Source: Neptuniibacter victor (lineage in GTDB: Bacteria; Pseudomonadota; Gammaproteobacteria; Pseudomonadales; Balneatricaceae). From it: DNA of 64,000 nt. Positions 9,933 to 19,183 of this stretch are shown one piece after another; the first letter of the stretch is position 1, and every line of letters begins with the position of its first letter. The position numbers were made by a program, and so were the translations under genes. Below the pieces are notes generated by a model. The model had not been told where the DNA came from and ran no database searches. It saw only the letters and a program-made list of their open reading frames with translations. Location: NCBI GenBank assembly GCA_027943745.1, contig AP025763.1, positions 744,001-808,000 of the forward strand, written 5' to 3'.

Positions 9933-11810
9933 ATGGCGCTATTACAAATAGCAGAGCCGGGGCAGAGTGAAGCTCCGCATCAGCATAAGTTGGCAGTAGG
10001 TATTGATTTAGGGACAACTAACTCTCTCGTTGCTTCGGTAAAGAGTGGTGAGGCAGTCACTATCCCCGATCTTGATGGAGAGTATCTCCTTCCGTCAGTT
10101 GTGCGTTATATGCCATGTGGTAATCACTTAGTGGGTTCTGAGGCAAGATCATATGCAGCTTCAGACCCCGACAATACCATTATCTCGGTAAAGCGTTTGA
10201 TGGGGCGAGGAGTCGCTGATCTTAAAACGTTAGGTGATGAGGCGCCCTATCAGTTTGACGCGTCTTCCGGTGGTATGCCATTTATTAAAACAGTCGCTGG
10301 CAATAAAAGCCCTGTTCAAGTTTCGGCTGATATTCTTGCTAATCTTGTTGGGCGTGCGGAAGAGGCATTGGGTGGGGAATTAGTCGGTGCGGTTATCACT
10401 GTTCCGGCTTATTTTGATGATGCTCAGCGGCAGGCGACTAAAGATGCAGCTAAGATAGCGGATATTAAAGTGCTTCGGTTGCTGAATGAGCCAACCGCTG
10501 CTGCTGTTGCCTATGGTCTTGATCAGGGGAAGGAAGGGGTTGTCGCTGTTTATGATTTAGGTGGCGGCACCTTTGATATTTCAATTCTTCGTTTGAATAA
10601 AGGCGTGTTTGAAGTGTTGTCCACTGGCGGTGATAGTGCGCTTGGTGGCGACGATCTGGATCTTGCTTTGGCTGAATGGATATCGCAAGAATTGGCGATA
10701 GAGGTAAGTGATAATTCCATTTCGCGCTATCTAATGGAGAAGGCTAAATCAATCAAAGAGCAGTTGAGCTTGCTTGATGAGGCGGTTGTTAGTGTTGATT
10801 TGTCGGGTGATAGCAGATCTTTAACTGTAACGCGTGAGCTTTTTGATTCTCTGATAAAGCCTCTTGTTAAGCGAACTATACGGGCTTGCAAGCGGACATT
10901 GAAAGATGCAGCTGTTGAACCCTCTGATGTATTAGAAGTGGTTATGGTGGGCGGATCTACTCGTGTGCCGTTGGTAAGAGAAGAGGTTGAGCAGTTTTTT
11001 GCAAGAAAGCCTCATATTGATATAGACCCTGATCAGGTTGTGGCTGTTGGTGCTTCTATTCAAGCAGATGTGCTGGCGGGTAATAAACCTGATAGTGATA
11101 TGTTATTGCTGGATGTGATTCCGCTGTCCTTGGGGCTTGAAACGATGGGAGGGTTAACTGAAAAAGTTATCCATCGTAATACCTCTATTCCGGTTGCACG
11201 TGCTCAAGAGTTTACGACTTACCAAGATGGCCAGACTGCGATGTCTATTCATGTTGTGCAGGGTGAAAGAGAGTTGGTTCAGGATTGTCGTTCTTTAGCG
11301 CAGTTTGTACTGCGTGGGATTCCGCCGATGGCAGCCGGTGCAGCTAAAATTCGCGTGACCTTTCAGGTTGATGCAGATGGCCTGTTGGGTGTGCATGCTA
11401 AGGAGCTTGCTTCGGGTGTGGAAAGTAGTATTCAAGTGAAGCCCTCCTATGGCTTGGGTGATGCTGAAATTGCCGAGATGCTGAAGGCGTCTTATTTGAA
11501 TGCCGCTGAAGATAAAGATGCACGTGCTTTGCGTGAGCAGCAGGTTGATGCTGACCGACTTATTGTTTCTCTTAGAGAAGCATTGGTTGCGGATGGTAGG
11601 CAGTTGTTGAGTGATGATGAGTATTCAGATCTTGAATCTGAGATAGAGAAGTTAGTTGTGCTGCGAAATGGCAGTGATCTTGTCGCGATTGAGCGAGGGG
11701 TTGCTGCATTATCAAAAGCATCTGATGAGTATGCTGCCCGTCGCATGGATTATAATATTCAGAAAGCGTTACAGGGGCATAGTGTTGATGAGATTGGGGA
11801 GAGTAAGTAA
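9933..11810 (+). CDS. hscA: Fe-S assembly chaperone HscA
   Basis: Specialised Hsp70 that binds the LPPVK motif of IscU and drives cluster transfer with ATP. It has 625 residues. The actin-like ATPase domain shows [12 protein letters not shown] near residue 24, the phosphate-2 loop [13 protein letters not shown] and the adenosine motif [14 protein letters not shown] substrate-binding domain and helical lid follow. Its last base is shared with the start of fdx. Confidence 0.97.
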   Translation: MALLQIAEPGQSEAPHQHKLAVGIDLGTTNSLVASVKSGEAVTIPDLDGEYLLPSVVRYMPCGNHLVGSEARSYAASDPDNTIISVKRLMGRGVADLKTLGDEAPYQFDASSGGMPFIKTVAGNKSPVQVSADILANLVGRAEEALGGELVGAVITVPAYFDDAQRQATKDAAKIADIKVLRLLNEPTAAAVAYGLDQGKEGVVAVYDLGGGTFDISILRLNKGVFEVLSTGGDSALGGDDLDLALAEWISQELAIEVSDNSISRYLMEKAKSIKEQLSLLDEAVVSVDLSGDSRSLTVTRELFDSLIKPLVKRTIRACKRTLKDAAVEPSDVLEVVMVGGSTRVPLVREEVEQFFARKPHIDIDPDQVVAVGASIQADVLAGNKPDSDMLLLDVIPLSLGLETMGGLTEKVIHRNTSIPVARAQEFTTYQDGQTAMSIHVVQGERELVQDCRSLAQFVLRGIPPMAAGAAKIRVTFQVDADGLLGVHAKELASGVESSIQVKPSYGLGDAEIAEMLKASYLNAAEDKDARALREQQVDADRLIVSLREALVADGRQLLSDDEYSDLESEIEKLVVLRNGSDLVAIERGVAALSKASDEYAARRMDYNIQKALQGHSVDEIGESK

Positions 11811-12148
11811 TGCCGCAGATTATCTTTCTGCCACATGATGAGTTGTGTCCTGAAGGCAAGGTTATAGAGGCTGAGTCTGGAGTTACGGTATGTGATGCGG
11901 CGCTTGCGCACGGTATTGAGATTGAGCATGCATGTGAAAAGTCCTGTGCATGTACGACATGCCATGTCATCGTTCGTGAGGGCTTTGACTCTATGGAAGA
12001 GTCTGATGAGCTTGAGGATGATATGTTGGATAAAGCTTGGGGCTTAGAGCCTGAATCTCGCCTAAGCTGTCAGTCTGTTGTTGCAGATGAGGATCTTGTT
12101 GTTGAGATTCCAAAGTATACGATTAACCAGGTTTCTGAACGTCACTAG
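11810..12148 (+). CDS. fdx: ISC [2Fe-2S] ferredoxin
   Basis: Electron carrier that supplies electrons for cluster assembly on IscU. It has 112 residues. Cluster cysteines are C42, C48, C51 and C87 (ACEKSCACTTC, LSCQS), in the adrenodoxin-type pattern, with the usual extra cysteine C46. Its ATG overlaps the hscA stop (TAATG), so translational coupling is likely. Confidence 0.97.
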   Translation: MPQIIFLPHDELCPEGKVIEAESGVTVCDAALAHGIEIEHACEKSCACTTCHVIVREGFDSMEESDELEDDMLDKAWGLEPESRLSCQSVVADEDLVVEIPKYTINQVSERH

Positions 12149-12160
12149 AAGGAGTGTTGT

Positions 12161-12361
12161 ATGAGTCTGCAGTGGGTTGATGTGCTCGATATCGCAATAG
12201 AACTCTCTGAGAAATACCCGGATCAAGACCCTATGACAATCAGTTTCCCGGATCTATATCAAAAAGTAATGGATCTGGAAGAGTTCGAGGATGATCCTGA
12301 TCGTTGCGGTGAAAAGATTCTAGAGGGCATTCAAATGGCCTGGATAGAAGAGATGGACTGA
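12161..12361 (+). CDS. iscX: IscX (YfhJ)
   Basis: Small acidic protein of 66 residues that binds IscS and iron and modulates the cluster assembly rate. The winged-helix fold signature (WVDVLDIAIELSEKYPD) and the acidic C-terminus (LEEFEDDP, WIEEMD) fit the family. It is the last gene of the isc operon, with AAGGAG upstream and a terminator downstream. Confidence 0.95.
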   Translation: MSLQWVDVLDIAIELSEKYPDQDPMTISFPDLYQKVMDLEEFEDDPDRCGEKILEGIQMAWIEEMD

Positions 12362-12381
12362 GTGCTGTAAGGCCTCGACTG

Positions 12382-12407
12382 AAAGCCCGGTATTGCCGGG
12401 TTTTCTT
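12382..12407 (+). terminator. Terminator of the isc operon
   Basis: Stem CCCGG (12386-12390) / CCGGG (12396-12400) with a 5-base loop, then TTTTCTT. Confidence 0.8.
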
Positions 12408-12444
12408 GTTTTCGTAAGCACTGTCTTCTGTCCTCACTCTAGCG

Positions 12445-12450
12445 TATAAT
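12445..12450 (+). promoter_or_regulatory. Probable ndk promoter (-10 box)
   Basis: A perfect TATAAT stands just after the isc terminator. The -35 region (around 12422-12427) is poor. Transcription would start near 12457 and leave a 5' leader of about 130 nt before ndk. Confidence 0.55.
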
Positions 12451-12466
12451 TGCGCGCTGAATTTTT

Positions 12467-12559
12467 AGGGGTTATCCGAAAGCCCTATTGCAGTTTAATA
12501 TTCGGCTGATGGCCTGTTTGGCGTTGTAACAGGTATGTAAAGGTTTTCGGATAACTCTT
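12467..12559 (+). promoter_or_regulatory. Structured 5' leader of ndk
   Basis: Bases 12471-12484 and 12542-12555 are inverted repeats of 14 bases with a single G:T position. Allowing G-U pairs, the helix extends outward to 12467/12559, about 18 pairs. Inside the enclosed ~57 bases is a second perfect 6-bp stem, CCTGTT (12513-12518) / AACAGG (12528-12533). The Shine-Dalgarno of ndk (TGGAG, about 12577-12581) lies outside the closed stem. There is no U run after it, so it is not a terminator. I do not recognise it as a known RNA family. Confidence 0.6.
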
Positions 12560-12589
12560 TCTAACTTATTTAATTTTGGAGCTTTAATC

Positions 12590-12997
12590 ATGGCACTTGA
12601 ACGTACGTTCTCTATCATCAAACCTGATGCGGTTGCTAAAAATGTAATTGGTAAAATCGTTTCTCGTTTTGAGTCAAACGGTCTTAAAATTGTTGAAATG
12701 CAGCTAAAGCAGCTTTCACAAGCTGAAGCAGAAGGTTTCTACGCAGAGCACAAAGAGCGTCCTTTCTTTGGTGATCTAGTTAAGTTTATGACTTCTGGTC
12801 CTGTTGTTGTACAGGTGTTAGAGGGCGAAAACGCTATCGCTTTAAACCGCGAACTTATGGGTGCAACTAACCCACAAGAAGCCGCTGAAGGAACTATCCG
12901 TCGCGATTTCGCTCAGTCTATTGATGCGAATGCTGTGCACGGTTCTGACTCTCCAGCGTCTGCTGAGCGTGAGATCGCATACTTCTTCGGTAAGTAA
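12590..12997 (+). CDS. ndk: Nucleoside diphosphate kinase
   Basis: Transfers the gamma phosphate of ATP to nucleoside diphosphates through a phosphohistidine. It has 135 residues. Catalytic H117 lies in AVHGSDS, and KPDAVAKN (11-18) and the nucleotide-binding RPFF and GATNP motifs are present. The protein ends at IAYFFGK, about eight residues before the end of E. coli Ndk (143). The stop is clean and I see no frameshift. Codon use is strongly biased, as expected for a highly expressed gene. Confidence 0.97.
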   Translation: MALERTFSIIKPDAVAKNVIGKIVSRFESNGLKIVEMQLKQLSQAEAEGFYAEHKERPFFGDLVKFMTSGPVVVQVLEGENAIALNRELMGATNPQEAAEGTIRRDFAQSIDANAVHGSDSPASAEREIAYFFGK

Positions 12998-13007
12998 TTG
13001 CCGAACG

Positions 13008-13041
13008 GACTGCTAACAATCTATATTTATTGTTAGCAGTC
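13008..13041 (+). terminator. Hairpin after ndk
   Basis: A perfect 13-bp stem GACTGCTAACAAT (13008-13020) / ATTGTTAGCAGTC (13029-13041) with an 8-base loop. The following bases are not a clean T run, so it may be a weak terminator or an mRNA 3'-end stabiliser between ndk and rlmN. Confidence 0.6.
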
Positions 13042-13066
13042 TATTGATTTACCCCTACTATGAGCA

Positions 13067-14191
13067 ATGTCATCCATGACTGAATCCACAAAGAAAACTA
13101 ATTTACTGGGAATGTCACCAGAAAAACTCGGTGCTTATTTCGAAGAGATTGGCGAAAAGAAATTCCGCGCCACCCAAGTTTTGAAATGGATTCATCAGCA
13201 CGGAGCAACTAGCTTCGAAGAGATGACAAATATCAGTAAAGCATTACGCGTAAAGCTTGAAGAGGTTGCTGAAATACGCGAGCCCGAAGTGTTATTAGAG
13301 AAAGTCTCTAAAGACGGCACAAAAAAATGGGTGATCCGTACAGATAGTGGTTCAAGTGTTGAAGCGGTATTGATCCCGGATGGTGATCGTAAAACGCTTT
13401 GTGTTTCTTCACAGGTTGGGTGCTCACTGGATTGCAGTTTCTGTTCTACAGGTAAGCAAGGCTTTAATAGTAATTTGACGGCGGCTGAAATCATCGGGCA
13501 GCTTCGTATTGCTATTCGCTCCTATGGCGATTACAACACAACATCTCAGCGGGTTGTGTCTAACGTTGTCATGATGGGAATGGGGGAGCCGTTAATGAAT
13601 TTTGATAACGTTGTCGATGCGATGACGTTGATGATGGAAGATAATGCTTATTGTTTGTCAAAGCGTAGAGTGACGCTTTCAACAGCAGGTGTTGTTCCAG
13701 CAATTGATAAACTTCGCGAAGTGACTGATGTTTCGCTGGCGGTGTCACTGCATGCGCCGAATGATGATCTTAGGGATATTCTCGTTCCAATTAATAAGCG
13801 CTACCCAATTAAAGAGTTGGTGGCCGCTTGTAATCGTTATTTAGAGAGCCTTAGTGATAAACGTGTTATTACTGTTGAATATACGCTTATCAATGGTGTT
13901 AATGATAAGCCTGAGCATGCTAAGCAGTTGCTAAAAATATTACGTCGCATGCCTTCTAAGTTAAATATAATCCCATTTAACCCGTTCCCTAATTCAGGCT
14001 ATGAGCGACCGTCAGAGGAAAGAATTCTGGCATTTAAAGAGATAATCGTTCATGGTGGTATTGTAACAACCGTACGACGTACGCGTGGTGATGAGATAGA
14101 TGCTGCGTGTGGCCAATTGGTTGGCCAGGTGGCTGATCGAACTCGCCGTAGTCAGAAATATATACCGGTTGTACAACAAGAATCTCAATAA
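13067..14191 (+). CDS. rlmN: Dual-specificity 23S rRNA/tRNA adenine-C2 methyltransferase RlmN
   Basis: Radical SAM enzyme that makes m2A2503 in 23S rRNA and m2A37 in some tRNAs. It has 374 residues. The radical SAM cluster cysteines are C119, C123 and C126 (CSLDCSFC). The two catalytic cysteines of the family are represented by the late [10 protein letters not shown] motif. It lies between ndk and pilW, the standard order. Its target A2503 in the 23S gene of this window corresponds to about position 26665. Confidence 0.97.
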   Translation: MSSMTESTKKTNLLGMSPEKLGAYFEEIGEKKFRATQVLKWIHQHGATSFEEMTNISKALRVKLEEVAEIREPEVLLEKVSKDGTKKWVIRTDSGSSVEAVLIPDGDRKTLCVSSQVGCSLDCSFCSTGKQGFNSNLTAAEIIGQLRIAIRSYGDYNTTSQRVVSNVVMMGMGEPLMNFDNVVDAMTLMMEDNAYCLSKRRVTLSTAGVVPAIDKLREVTDVSLAVSLHAPNDDLRDILVPINKRYPIKELVAACNRYLESLSDKRVITVEYTLINGVNDKPEHAKQLLKILRRMPSKLNIIPFNPFPNSGYERPSEERILAFKEIIVHGGIVTTVRRTRGDEIDAACGQLVGQVADRTRRSQKYIPVVQQESQ

Positions 14192-14217
14192 ATAATAACG
14201 AACGCAATAAGAGGGAT

Positions 14218-14988
14218 ATGCGCGTGAGAGGAATCAGACTAGGACTCGCTCTAATTATGGTGCTGGTAGTCGCTGGTTGTACCACGAAAGGTTCCGACAG
14301 TGAGAATAAAACTCTGGCTTACGAGGCTTATTCTCGCCTTGGCTTTGAGTATCTTCAAACGGGCAATACCTCAGATGCTAAAAACTCATTCCAACGGGCT
14401 ATCGCTTTAAATAGTTCTTATGCTGAAGCTCATAATGGCATTGCGCTGGCTTTTCAGCTGGAAGGCGATGATGTTTTAGCAGAGCGTTATTTTCGTAAAG
14501 CAACTGCAATGGCGCCCGATTCGGCCATGATGCATAATAATTTTGGCGCATTTCTTTTCGCTAATGAGCGTTACGCAGAAGCGTGTGAAGAGTTGGCGCG
14601 CGCAACGGAAGATCCTTTTTATAATAGGCGCTCTCAAGCATTTGAAAACTTAGGTCGTTGTTATCGCCTACTGCAGCGAGCGGATGCAGCCAAGCACGCT
14701 TTTCAGCGTGCACTCCAAGTGACTGCGAATCGGCCTGTGTCTTTGGTGGAGCTTTCTGAATTACTTTTATTGGAAGGTAATTACATCGAAGCTGAACAAT
14801 ATTTTGATCGTTTTCTTGAGTTGGTTGAGAAGCGACGTATAGATCACTATGCAAAAAGCCTTTGGGTCGGTATAAGATTGGCACGACAAAATAGACAGGT
14901 AACACGTTCAGCTACGTTTGCCTTAATCTTAAAAAATCTATACCCGAATTCAGTTGAGTATCGGGAGTATGAGGAGTCCGCGCGTTGA
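14218..14988 (+). CDS. pilW: Type IV pilus biogenesis/stability lipoprotein PilW (PilF)
   Basis: Outer-membrane pilotin needed for multimerisation of the PilQ secretin. It has 256 residues. A lipoprotein signal peptide ends in the lipobox VVAGC (around residue 21), followed by about six TPR repeats (for example YLQTGNTSDAKNSFQRAI and AYAEACEEL-type helices). The order rlmN-pilW-rodZ is conserved. Its stop overlaps the rodZ start. Confidence 0.9.
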   Translation: MRVRGIRLGLALIMVLVVAGCTTKGSDSENKTLAYEAYSRLGFEYLQTGNTSDAKNSFQRAIALNSSYAEAHNGIALAFQLEGDDVLAERYFRKATAMAPDSAMMHNNFGAFLFANERYAEACEELARATEDPFYNRRSQAFENLGRCYRLLQRADAAKHAFQRALQVTANRPVSLVELSELLLLEGNYIEAEQYFDRFLELVEKRRIDHYAKSLWVGIRLARQNRQVTRSATFALILKNLYPNSVEYREYEESAR

Positions 14989-15953
14989 GCAACGAAGAAC
15001 AAGAGTGCCAACCTGAATTGTTGGCAGAGCAGTGGGGCGCGCGCCTGGTGTCTGCTCGTGAATCTTTGTCTATTTCTTTAGAGCAGGCTGCTACGGATCT
15101 AAATTTACCTGCTGATTATATAGATTCCATAGAGCGGGGGAGCCTTGATGGTCTGCCTAGTATGGTTTTTGCTCGAGGTTATATTCGCTCATATGCAAAG
15201 CTACTTGGTTTAGATAACGGCGATGAGTTGGTCTGCGAATTTGAAGATTTGCATGGAGAAGGCTCGTGTAGAGGTCAGATACGCCCAGTTAGTAAAGTAA
15301 GACAGCAAGTAAAAATGAATGACCCCGTGATGAAATTATCAAGTTGGGTCTTCGTGTTAGCCATTATTGGTGTGTCTGTTTGGTGGTGGCAAACTCAGTA
15401 TGGCGGCAGCTTTGATTTTACCTCGGCGGAAGATTCTGCTTCAGAAAATGTAGCTGAACCTTCTAGTGAGCCTGCAACAGTGCTGGAGAATGGCCAGGCT
15501 CAATTGGCGTTGCCCGCCTTAGATGATAGCCCAGCTGGCGAGGCACCAGTGGAATCCTCTGATGCTGCAGCCGAGTCAGAACCGCAGTATCTGTCTTCGA
15601 ATGAAATAAAAAAGCTTCAGCAGGCGATTGATAAAAACGAAGTGGCTTCGACAGTTGAGCCGACTGAAACCGCTGTAGCTGTACCGGCAGTGGATCTATT
15701 AGCAGATATCTCTGTATCGGCTGATTTCGTTGCCGAGTGCTGGGTTTCAATTAAAGATGCAGATGGCAAAAACCTTTTTAATAACCTTAGGGGTAAAGGC
15801 CAAAGTGTAAATGTTACGGGCAAGCCTCCACTGAGTGTATTAATCGGTGCTGCTGATGCCGTAGGTGCTTTCCGCTATAACGGTAAACCATTTGATTTGA
15901 CGCCCTATAATCGTAAAAATGTAGTGCGTTTAAGTTTACCTGTTTCTGAATAA
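14985..15953 (+). CDS. rodZ: Cytoskeleton protein RodZ
   Basis: Links MreB filaments to the membrane and helps rod-shape growth. It has 322 residues. An N-terminal cytoplasmic helix-turn-helix domain of the Xre/HTH_25 type lies at about residues 16-85 and a single membrane span at about 119-135. A Ser/Glu/Ala-rich linker leads to a C-terminal DUF4115 beta domain (VSADFVAECWVSIKDADG). The start is TTG, overlapping the pilW stop by four bases (TTGA). In most relatives ispG follows; here hisS follows after 24 bases. Confidence 0.9.
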   Translation: MSNEEQECQPELLAEQWGARLVSARESLSISLEQAATDLNLPADYIDSIERGSLDGLPSMVFARGYIRSYAKLLGLDNGDELVCEFEDLHGEGSCRGQIRPVSKVRQQVKMNDPVMKLSSWVFVLAIIGVSVWWWQTQYGGSFDFTSAEDSASENVAEPSSEPATVLENGQAQLALPALDDSPAGEAPVESSDAAAESEPQYLSSNEIKKLQQAIDKNEVASTVEPTETAVAVPAVDLLADISVSADFVAECWVSIKDADGKNLFNNLRGKGQSVNVTGKPPLSVLIGAADAVGAFRYNGKPFDLTPYNRKNVVRLSLPVSE

Positions 15954-15977
15954 ATTACGTTTCTAAAGGTTTTAGTC

Positions 15978-17246
15978 TTGGCCAAAATAAAAGCCATTCG
16001 TGGGATGAACGATATCCTGCCCGAGCAGTCACCCGTGTGGCAGTATCTAGAAAATACAGTAAAAGATGTGCTTTCTGCCTATGGGTATAGCGAGCTTCGC
16101 ATGCCTATTGTAGAGCAGACGAGTCTTTTTAAGCGCTCTATCGGCGAAGTAACCGATATTGTAGAGAAGGAGATGTATACCTTCGAAGATCGTAATGGCG
16201 ATAGTTTAACGTTACGGCCTGAAGGGACTGCTAGCTGTGTCAGGGCTGCCGAGGAACATGGCCTGCTATTTAATCAGATGCAGCGCTTCTGGTATCAGGG
16301 GCCGATGTTTCGTTACGAGCGTCCACAGAAAGGTCGCTACCGTCAGTTTCACCAGATAGGGGTGGAAACTTTTGGTATGGCTAATGCTGATATAGATGCC
16401 GAGGTTATATTGCTAAGTGCGCGTTTGTGGAAGCACTTAGGTTTATTGGATTCGGTCACCTTGCAGCTAAATTCGCTTGGCAGTAATGAGGCAAGAGCGG
16501 ACTATAAAGCCGCTTTGGTTGAGTACTTAAGCGCTAGAAAAGATCAGTTAGATGAAGATAGCCTTCGTCGTCTGGATTCAAACCCGCTTAGAATTTTAGA
16601 TAGCAAAGATCCTGATACGCAGGTTGTCTTAAATGATGCGCCGGTGTTGAGTGATTATCTTGATGAAGAATCTCGCAGCCATTTCTCTGAGTTGACGTCC
16701 ATATTGGATGCAGCGGGGATTTCCTACGAGATTAATCCTCGTTTAGTGCGTGGTTTAGATTACTATTGTAAAACTGTTTTTGAGTGGGTCACTGATAAGC
16801 TGGGTGCTCAAGGGACTGTTTGTGCTGGCGGTCGTTATGACGGTCTTGTACAGCAGTTGGGTGGGCGAGCTACGCCTGCTGTAGGCTTTGCAATGGGTGT
16901 TGAGCGTCTGATTTTACTGCTTGAAATATTGGATCTGATCCCTGATAAGGTTAAATTACCTTTTGATCTTTATCTCTCTGCTGAGGTAAAAGGAATGCAG
17001 TCGGAAGTTGTTCTTTTAGCTGATCGCCTGCGAGATCAAATACCCGGTTTACGTGTAAGAATTCACTGTGGCGGCCTTAAAAATATTAAGCAAAAAGCGC
17101 AACAATCTGGAGCGCCAGTTGTTCTGTTGGTAAAACAGTCTGAAAATCGAACACTTTGCGGTACAATTTGGCACCAAGACGAACCAGCGTTTGATTTGAG
17201 TGAAGCGCAAATGGTAGAGAAGATTACAGATTGTTACAGCGCTTAA
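15978..17246 (+). CDS. hisS: Histidyl-tRNA synthetase
   Basis: Class II synthetase that charges tRNA-His. It has 422 residues. Motif 2 ([22 protein letters not shown] in part), the histidine-specific [15 protein letters not shown] and motif 3 (GFAMGVERL) are all present, followed by the anticodon-binding domain. The start is TTG at 15978 (TTGGCCAAAATAAAA) with AAAGG upstream. The gene normally upstream, ispG, is absent from the 24-base gap. Confidence 0.98.
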   Translation: MAKIKAIRGMNDILPEQSPVWQYLENTVKDVLSAYGYSELRMPIVEQTSLFKRSIGEVTDIVEKEMYTFEDRNGDSLTLRPEGTASCVRAAEEHGLLFNQMQRFWYQGPMFRYERPQKGRYRQFHQIGVETFGMANADIDAEVILLSARLWKHLGLLDSVTLQLNSLGSNEARADYKAALVEYLSARKDQLDEDSLRRLDSNPLRILDSKDPDTQVVLNDAPVLSDYLDEESRSHFSELTSILDAAGISYEINPRLVRGLDYYCKTVFEWVTDKLGAQGTVCAGGRYDGLVQQLGGRATPAVGFAMGVERLILLLEILDLIPDKVKLPFDLYLSAEVKGMQSEVVLLADRLRDQIPGLRVRIHCGGLKNIKQKAQQSGAPVVLLVKQSENRTLCGTIWHQDEPAFDLSEAQMVEKITDCYSA

Positions 17247-17287
17247 TTATAATTTCTTGAAATAGATACTAAGTACAGGAGTTTAAG

Positions 17288-17944
17288 GTGGCAGAGCTAC
17301 GCACCGAAGAAGAACAAGTTCAAGCCCTTAAGGCGTGGTGGGATGAGAATGGTAAATCCTTGCTTCTTGGGATAGCTGTTGCATTGGCAGCGGTACTTGG
17401 CTGGAAAGGGTGGCAACAACAGCAGGCGACCCACGCAGATAACGCATCTATTTTATATCAGAATCTATTAGATTCAGTTGTGGGCGCTATAGGTCCTCAG
17501 CAGGATGAGGCTAAGCTGGCAACAGCAAATCATCTACACGATCAGCTAAAGGCTGATTATGAGGGAACGGCCTATGCTAATTATGCTGCTTTGATTATGG
17601 CGCGTGTAGCAGTAGACCAAGGTGAGTTGACTAAGGCTGTTGCTGAGCTTGATTGGGCATTGGCTAATCAACCAACCGAATCCATGTTTATTCTTGCGAC
17701 AATGCGTAAGGCACGTATTTTGGCGGATCAGGGCGATGTTGAAAAATCCCTTAGCTTAGTCAGCTCCCTGCCGGTGGGTGGTTATGCTGTTAGCTTAAAT
17801 GAGCTAAAAGGTGACTTGTTCCTTTTAAAAGGCGATATTGAATTAGCACGTCAGTCTTATCAAAAAGCATTTGATGCAACGACGGCAAATAATCGACCTG
17901 TATTAGAAATGAAGCTTAACGATCTTGCGGCTGAGGGTAGTTAA
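17288..17944 (+). CDS. yfgM: YfgM family ancillary SecYEG translocon subunit
   Basis: Inner-membrane protein with a periplasmic TPR domain that associates with SecYEG and the chaperone PpiD in E. coli. It has 218 residues. A short cytoplasmic N-terminus (RTEEEQVQALKAWWDENGK) is followed by a membrane span at about 23-40 and TPR-like helices. The start is GTG with AGGAG close upstream. The bamB start follows the stop directly. Confidence 0.92.
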   Translation: MAELRTEEEQVQALKAWWDENGKSLLLGIAVALAAVLGWKGWQQQQATHADNASILYQNLLDSVVGAIGPQQDEAKLATANHLHDQLKADYEGTAYANYAALIMARVAVDQGELTKAVAELDWALANQPTESMFILATMRKARILADQGDVEKSLSLVSSLPVGGYAVSLNELKGDLFLLKGDIELARQSYQKAFDATTANNRPVLEMKLNDLAAEGS

Positions 17945-19096
17945 ATGAAAAGCTTGTACCGAATTGCCACTGTAGGCCTTTTTTCAGCGATCATTGCAGG
18001 TTGCGGATTTTGGGGTGACGATGCTGAAGAAGTTAAGCCTAATCCTCTTGTTTCGTTTGATGCTGAAAAGAAAGTATCTGTACTTTGGTCAGCGTCAGTC
18101 GGTTCTGGTCCAGGTAGTAAATATCATCAGTTTAAACCCGCAATTGATGGCGAAAAGATTTTTGCCTCTGATAAAGATGGCTCTGTGTATGGCTTTAATC
18201 GTGAGTCAGGAAAAAAATTGTGGCAGGTTGAACTTGAGATTCCAATTGTAGGCGGAGTAGGTGCGGGCAGTGGTTATGTCGCTGTGGCAAGCGAAGAGGG
18301 TGAAGTAATTGTCCTTTCCTCTGAAGATGGCTCGGAGCAGTGGCGCGCCAATGTGAATTCGGAAGTAACTTCGGCAGGCCAGTTCAATCAGGAGTTGGCT
18401 GTATTTCAGCTGATTAATGGCAAGGTCGTTGCCTTTGATCTGATTACAGGTGAAAAACGTTGGGTTTATGATAGTCAGGTTCCGCGTTTGACTTTACGTG
18501 GTACAAGCTCACCTATTGTTGCGAGCGATGTTACGTTTGCTGGGTTTGCCAGCGGTAAAATGGTTGCTATCGATAATGTCAAAGGTTCAGCTATTTGGGA
18601 AAACCGAGTCGCTTTACCGAAAGGTCGTTCTGAACTTGAGCGTATGGTTGATATCGATGGTCGTCCGTTGCTTGTAGATCGAATGTTGTATGTGACCAGT
18701 TATCAAGGCCGCTTAGTGGCTATCAACCCATTCCGTGCGCAAGTGGTTTGGGCTCAAGATGTATCGAGTTACCACTCATTGGCTGAAGGTTTTGGTAATA
18801 TTTACGTCAGCGAATCTAATGACGCGGTTCAGGCGTTCGATCGTGGCAGTAGTGCAAGTGTTTGGCGCCAATCTGAGCTTGAGAACCGTGCTATTTCAGC
18901 ACCCGTAACGATCGATTCAGAGGTCGCAGTGGCGGATTATGAAGGTTATATACACTTCATGTCGCAAACTGATGGGCATTTTGTGGCTCGCTATAAGCTG
19001 GATTCGTCCGGTGTATATGGTGATATGGTCGTAAAAGATGATGTTTTGTATGTGTTAAGTAACAGTGGTCGTTTGGCTGCGTTGAGCATACAGTAA
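17945..19096 (+). CDS. bamB: Outer-membrane assembly lipoprotein BamB
   Basis: Beta-propeller lipoprotein of the BAM complex that helps insert outer-membrane proteins. It has 383 residues. The signal peptide ends in the lipobox IIAGC (residue 20), and eight PQQ-like propeller repeats carry the pattern GxxxAxDxxxGxxxW (for example VVAFDLITGEKRWVY). It is immediately adjacent to yfgM, with no gap. Confidence 0.95.
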   Translation: MKSLYRIATVGLFSAIIAGCGFWGDDAEEVKPNPLVSFDAEKKVSVLWSASVGSGPGSKYHQFKPAIDGEKIFASDKDGSVYGFNRESGKKLWQVELEIPIVGGVGAGSGYVAVASEEGEVIVLSSEDGSEQWRANVNSEVTSAGQFNQELAVFQLINGKVVAFDLITGEKRWVYDSQVPRLTLRGTSSPIVASDVTFAGFASGKMVAIDNVKGSAIWENRVALPKGRSELERMVDIDGRPLLVDRMLYVTSYQGRLVAINPFRAQVVWAQDVSSYHSLAEGFGNIYVSESNDAVQAFDRGSSASVWRQSELENRAISAPVTIDSEVAVADYEGYIHFMSQTDGHFVARYKLDSSGVYGDMVVKDDVLYVLSNSGRLAALSIQ

Positions 19097-19114
19097 ATTA
19101 AATACAGTAATTCT

Positions 19115-19153
19115 GGCGGCTTCTTGCTTGGCAATTAGCCGCCGTTTTGTTTT
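19115..19153 (+). terminator. Probable terminator between bamB and der
   Basis: Stem GGCGGCT (19115-19121) / AGCCGCC (19137-19143) with a 15-base loop, then GTTTTGTTTT. The long loop makes it moderate in strength. Confidence 0.55.
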
Positions 19154-19183
19154 ACCTGCAACAATGGCAGGGGTGAAGGGTAC

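Noticed and set aside
11492-11970. Minus-strand frames of 84-132 codons under hscA/fdx
   Set aside because: Antisense shadows of clear coding genes.
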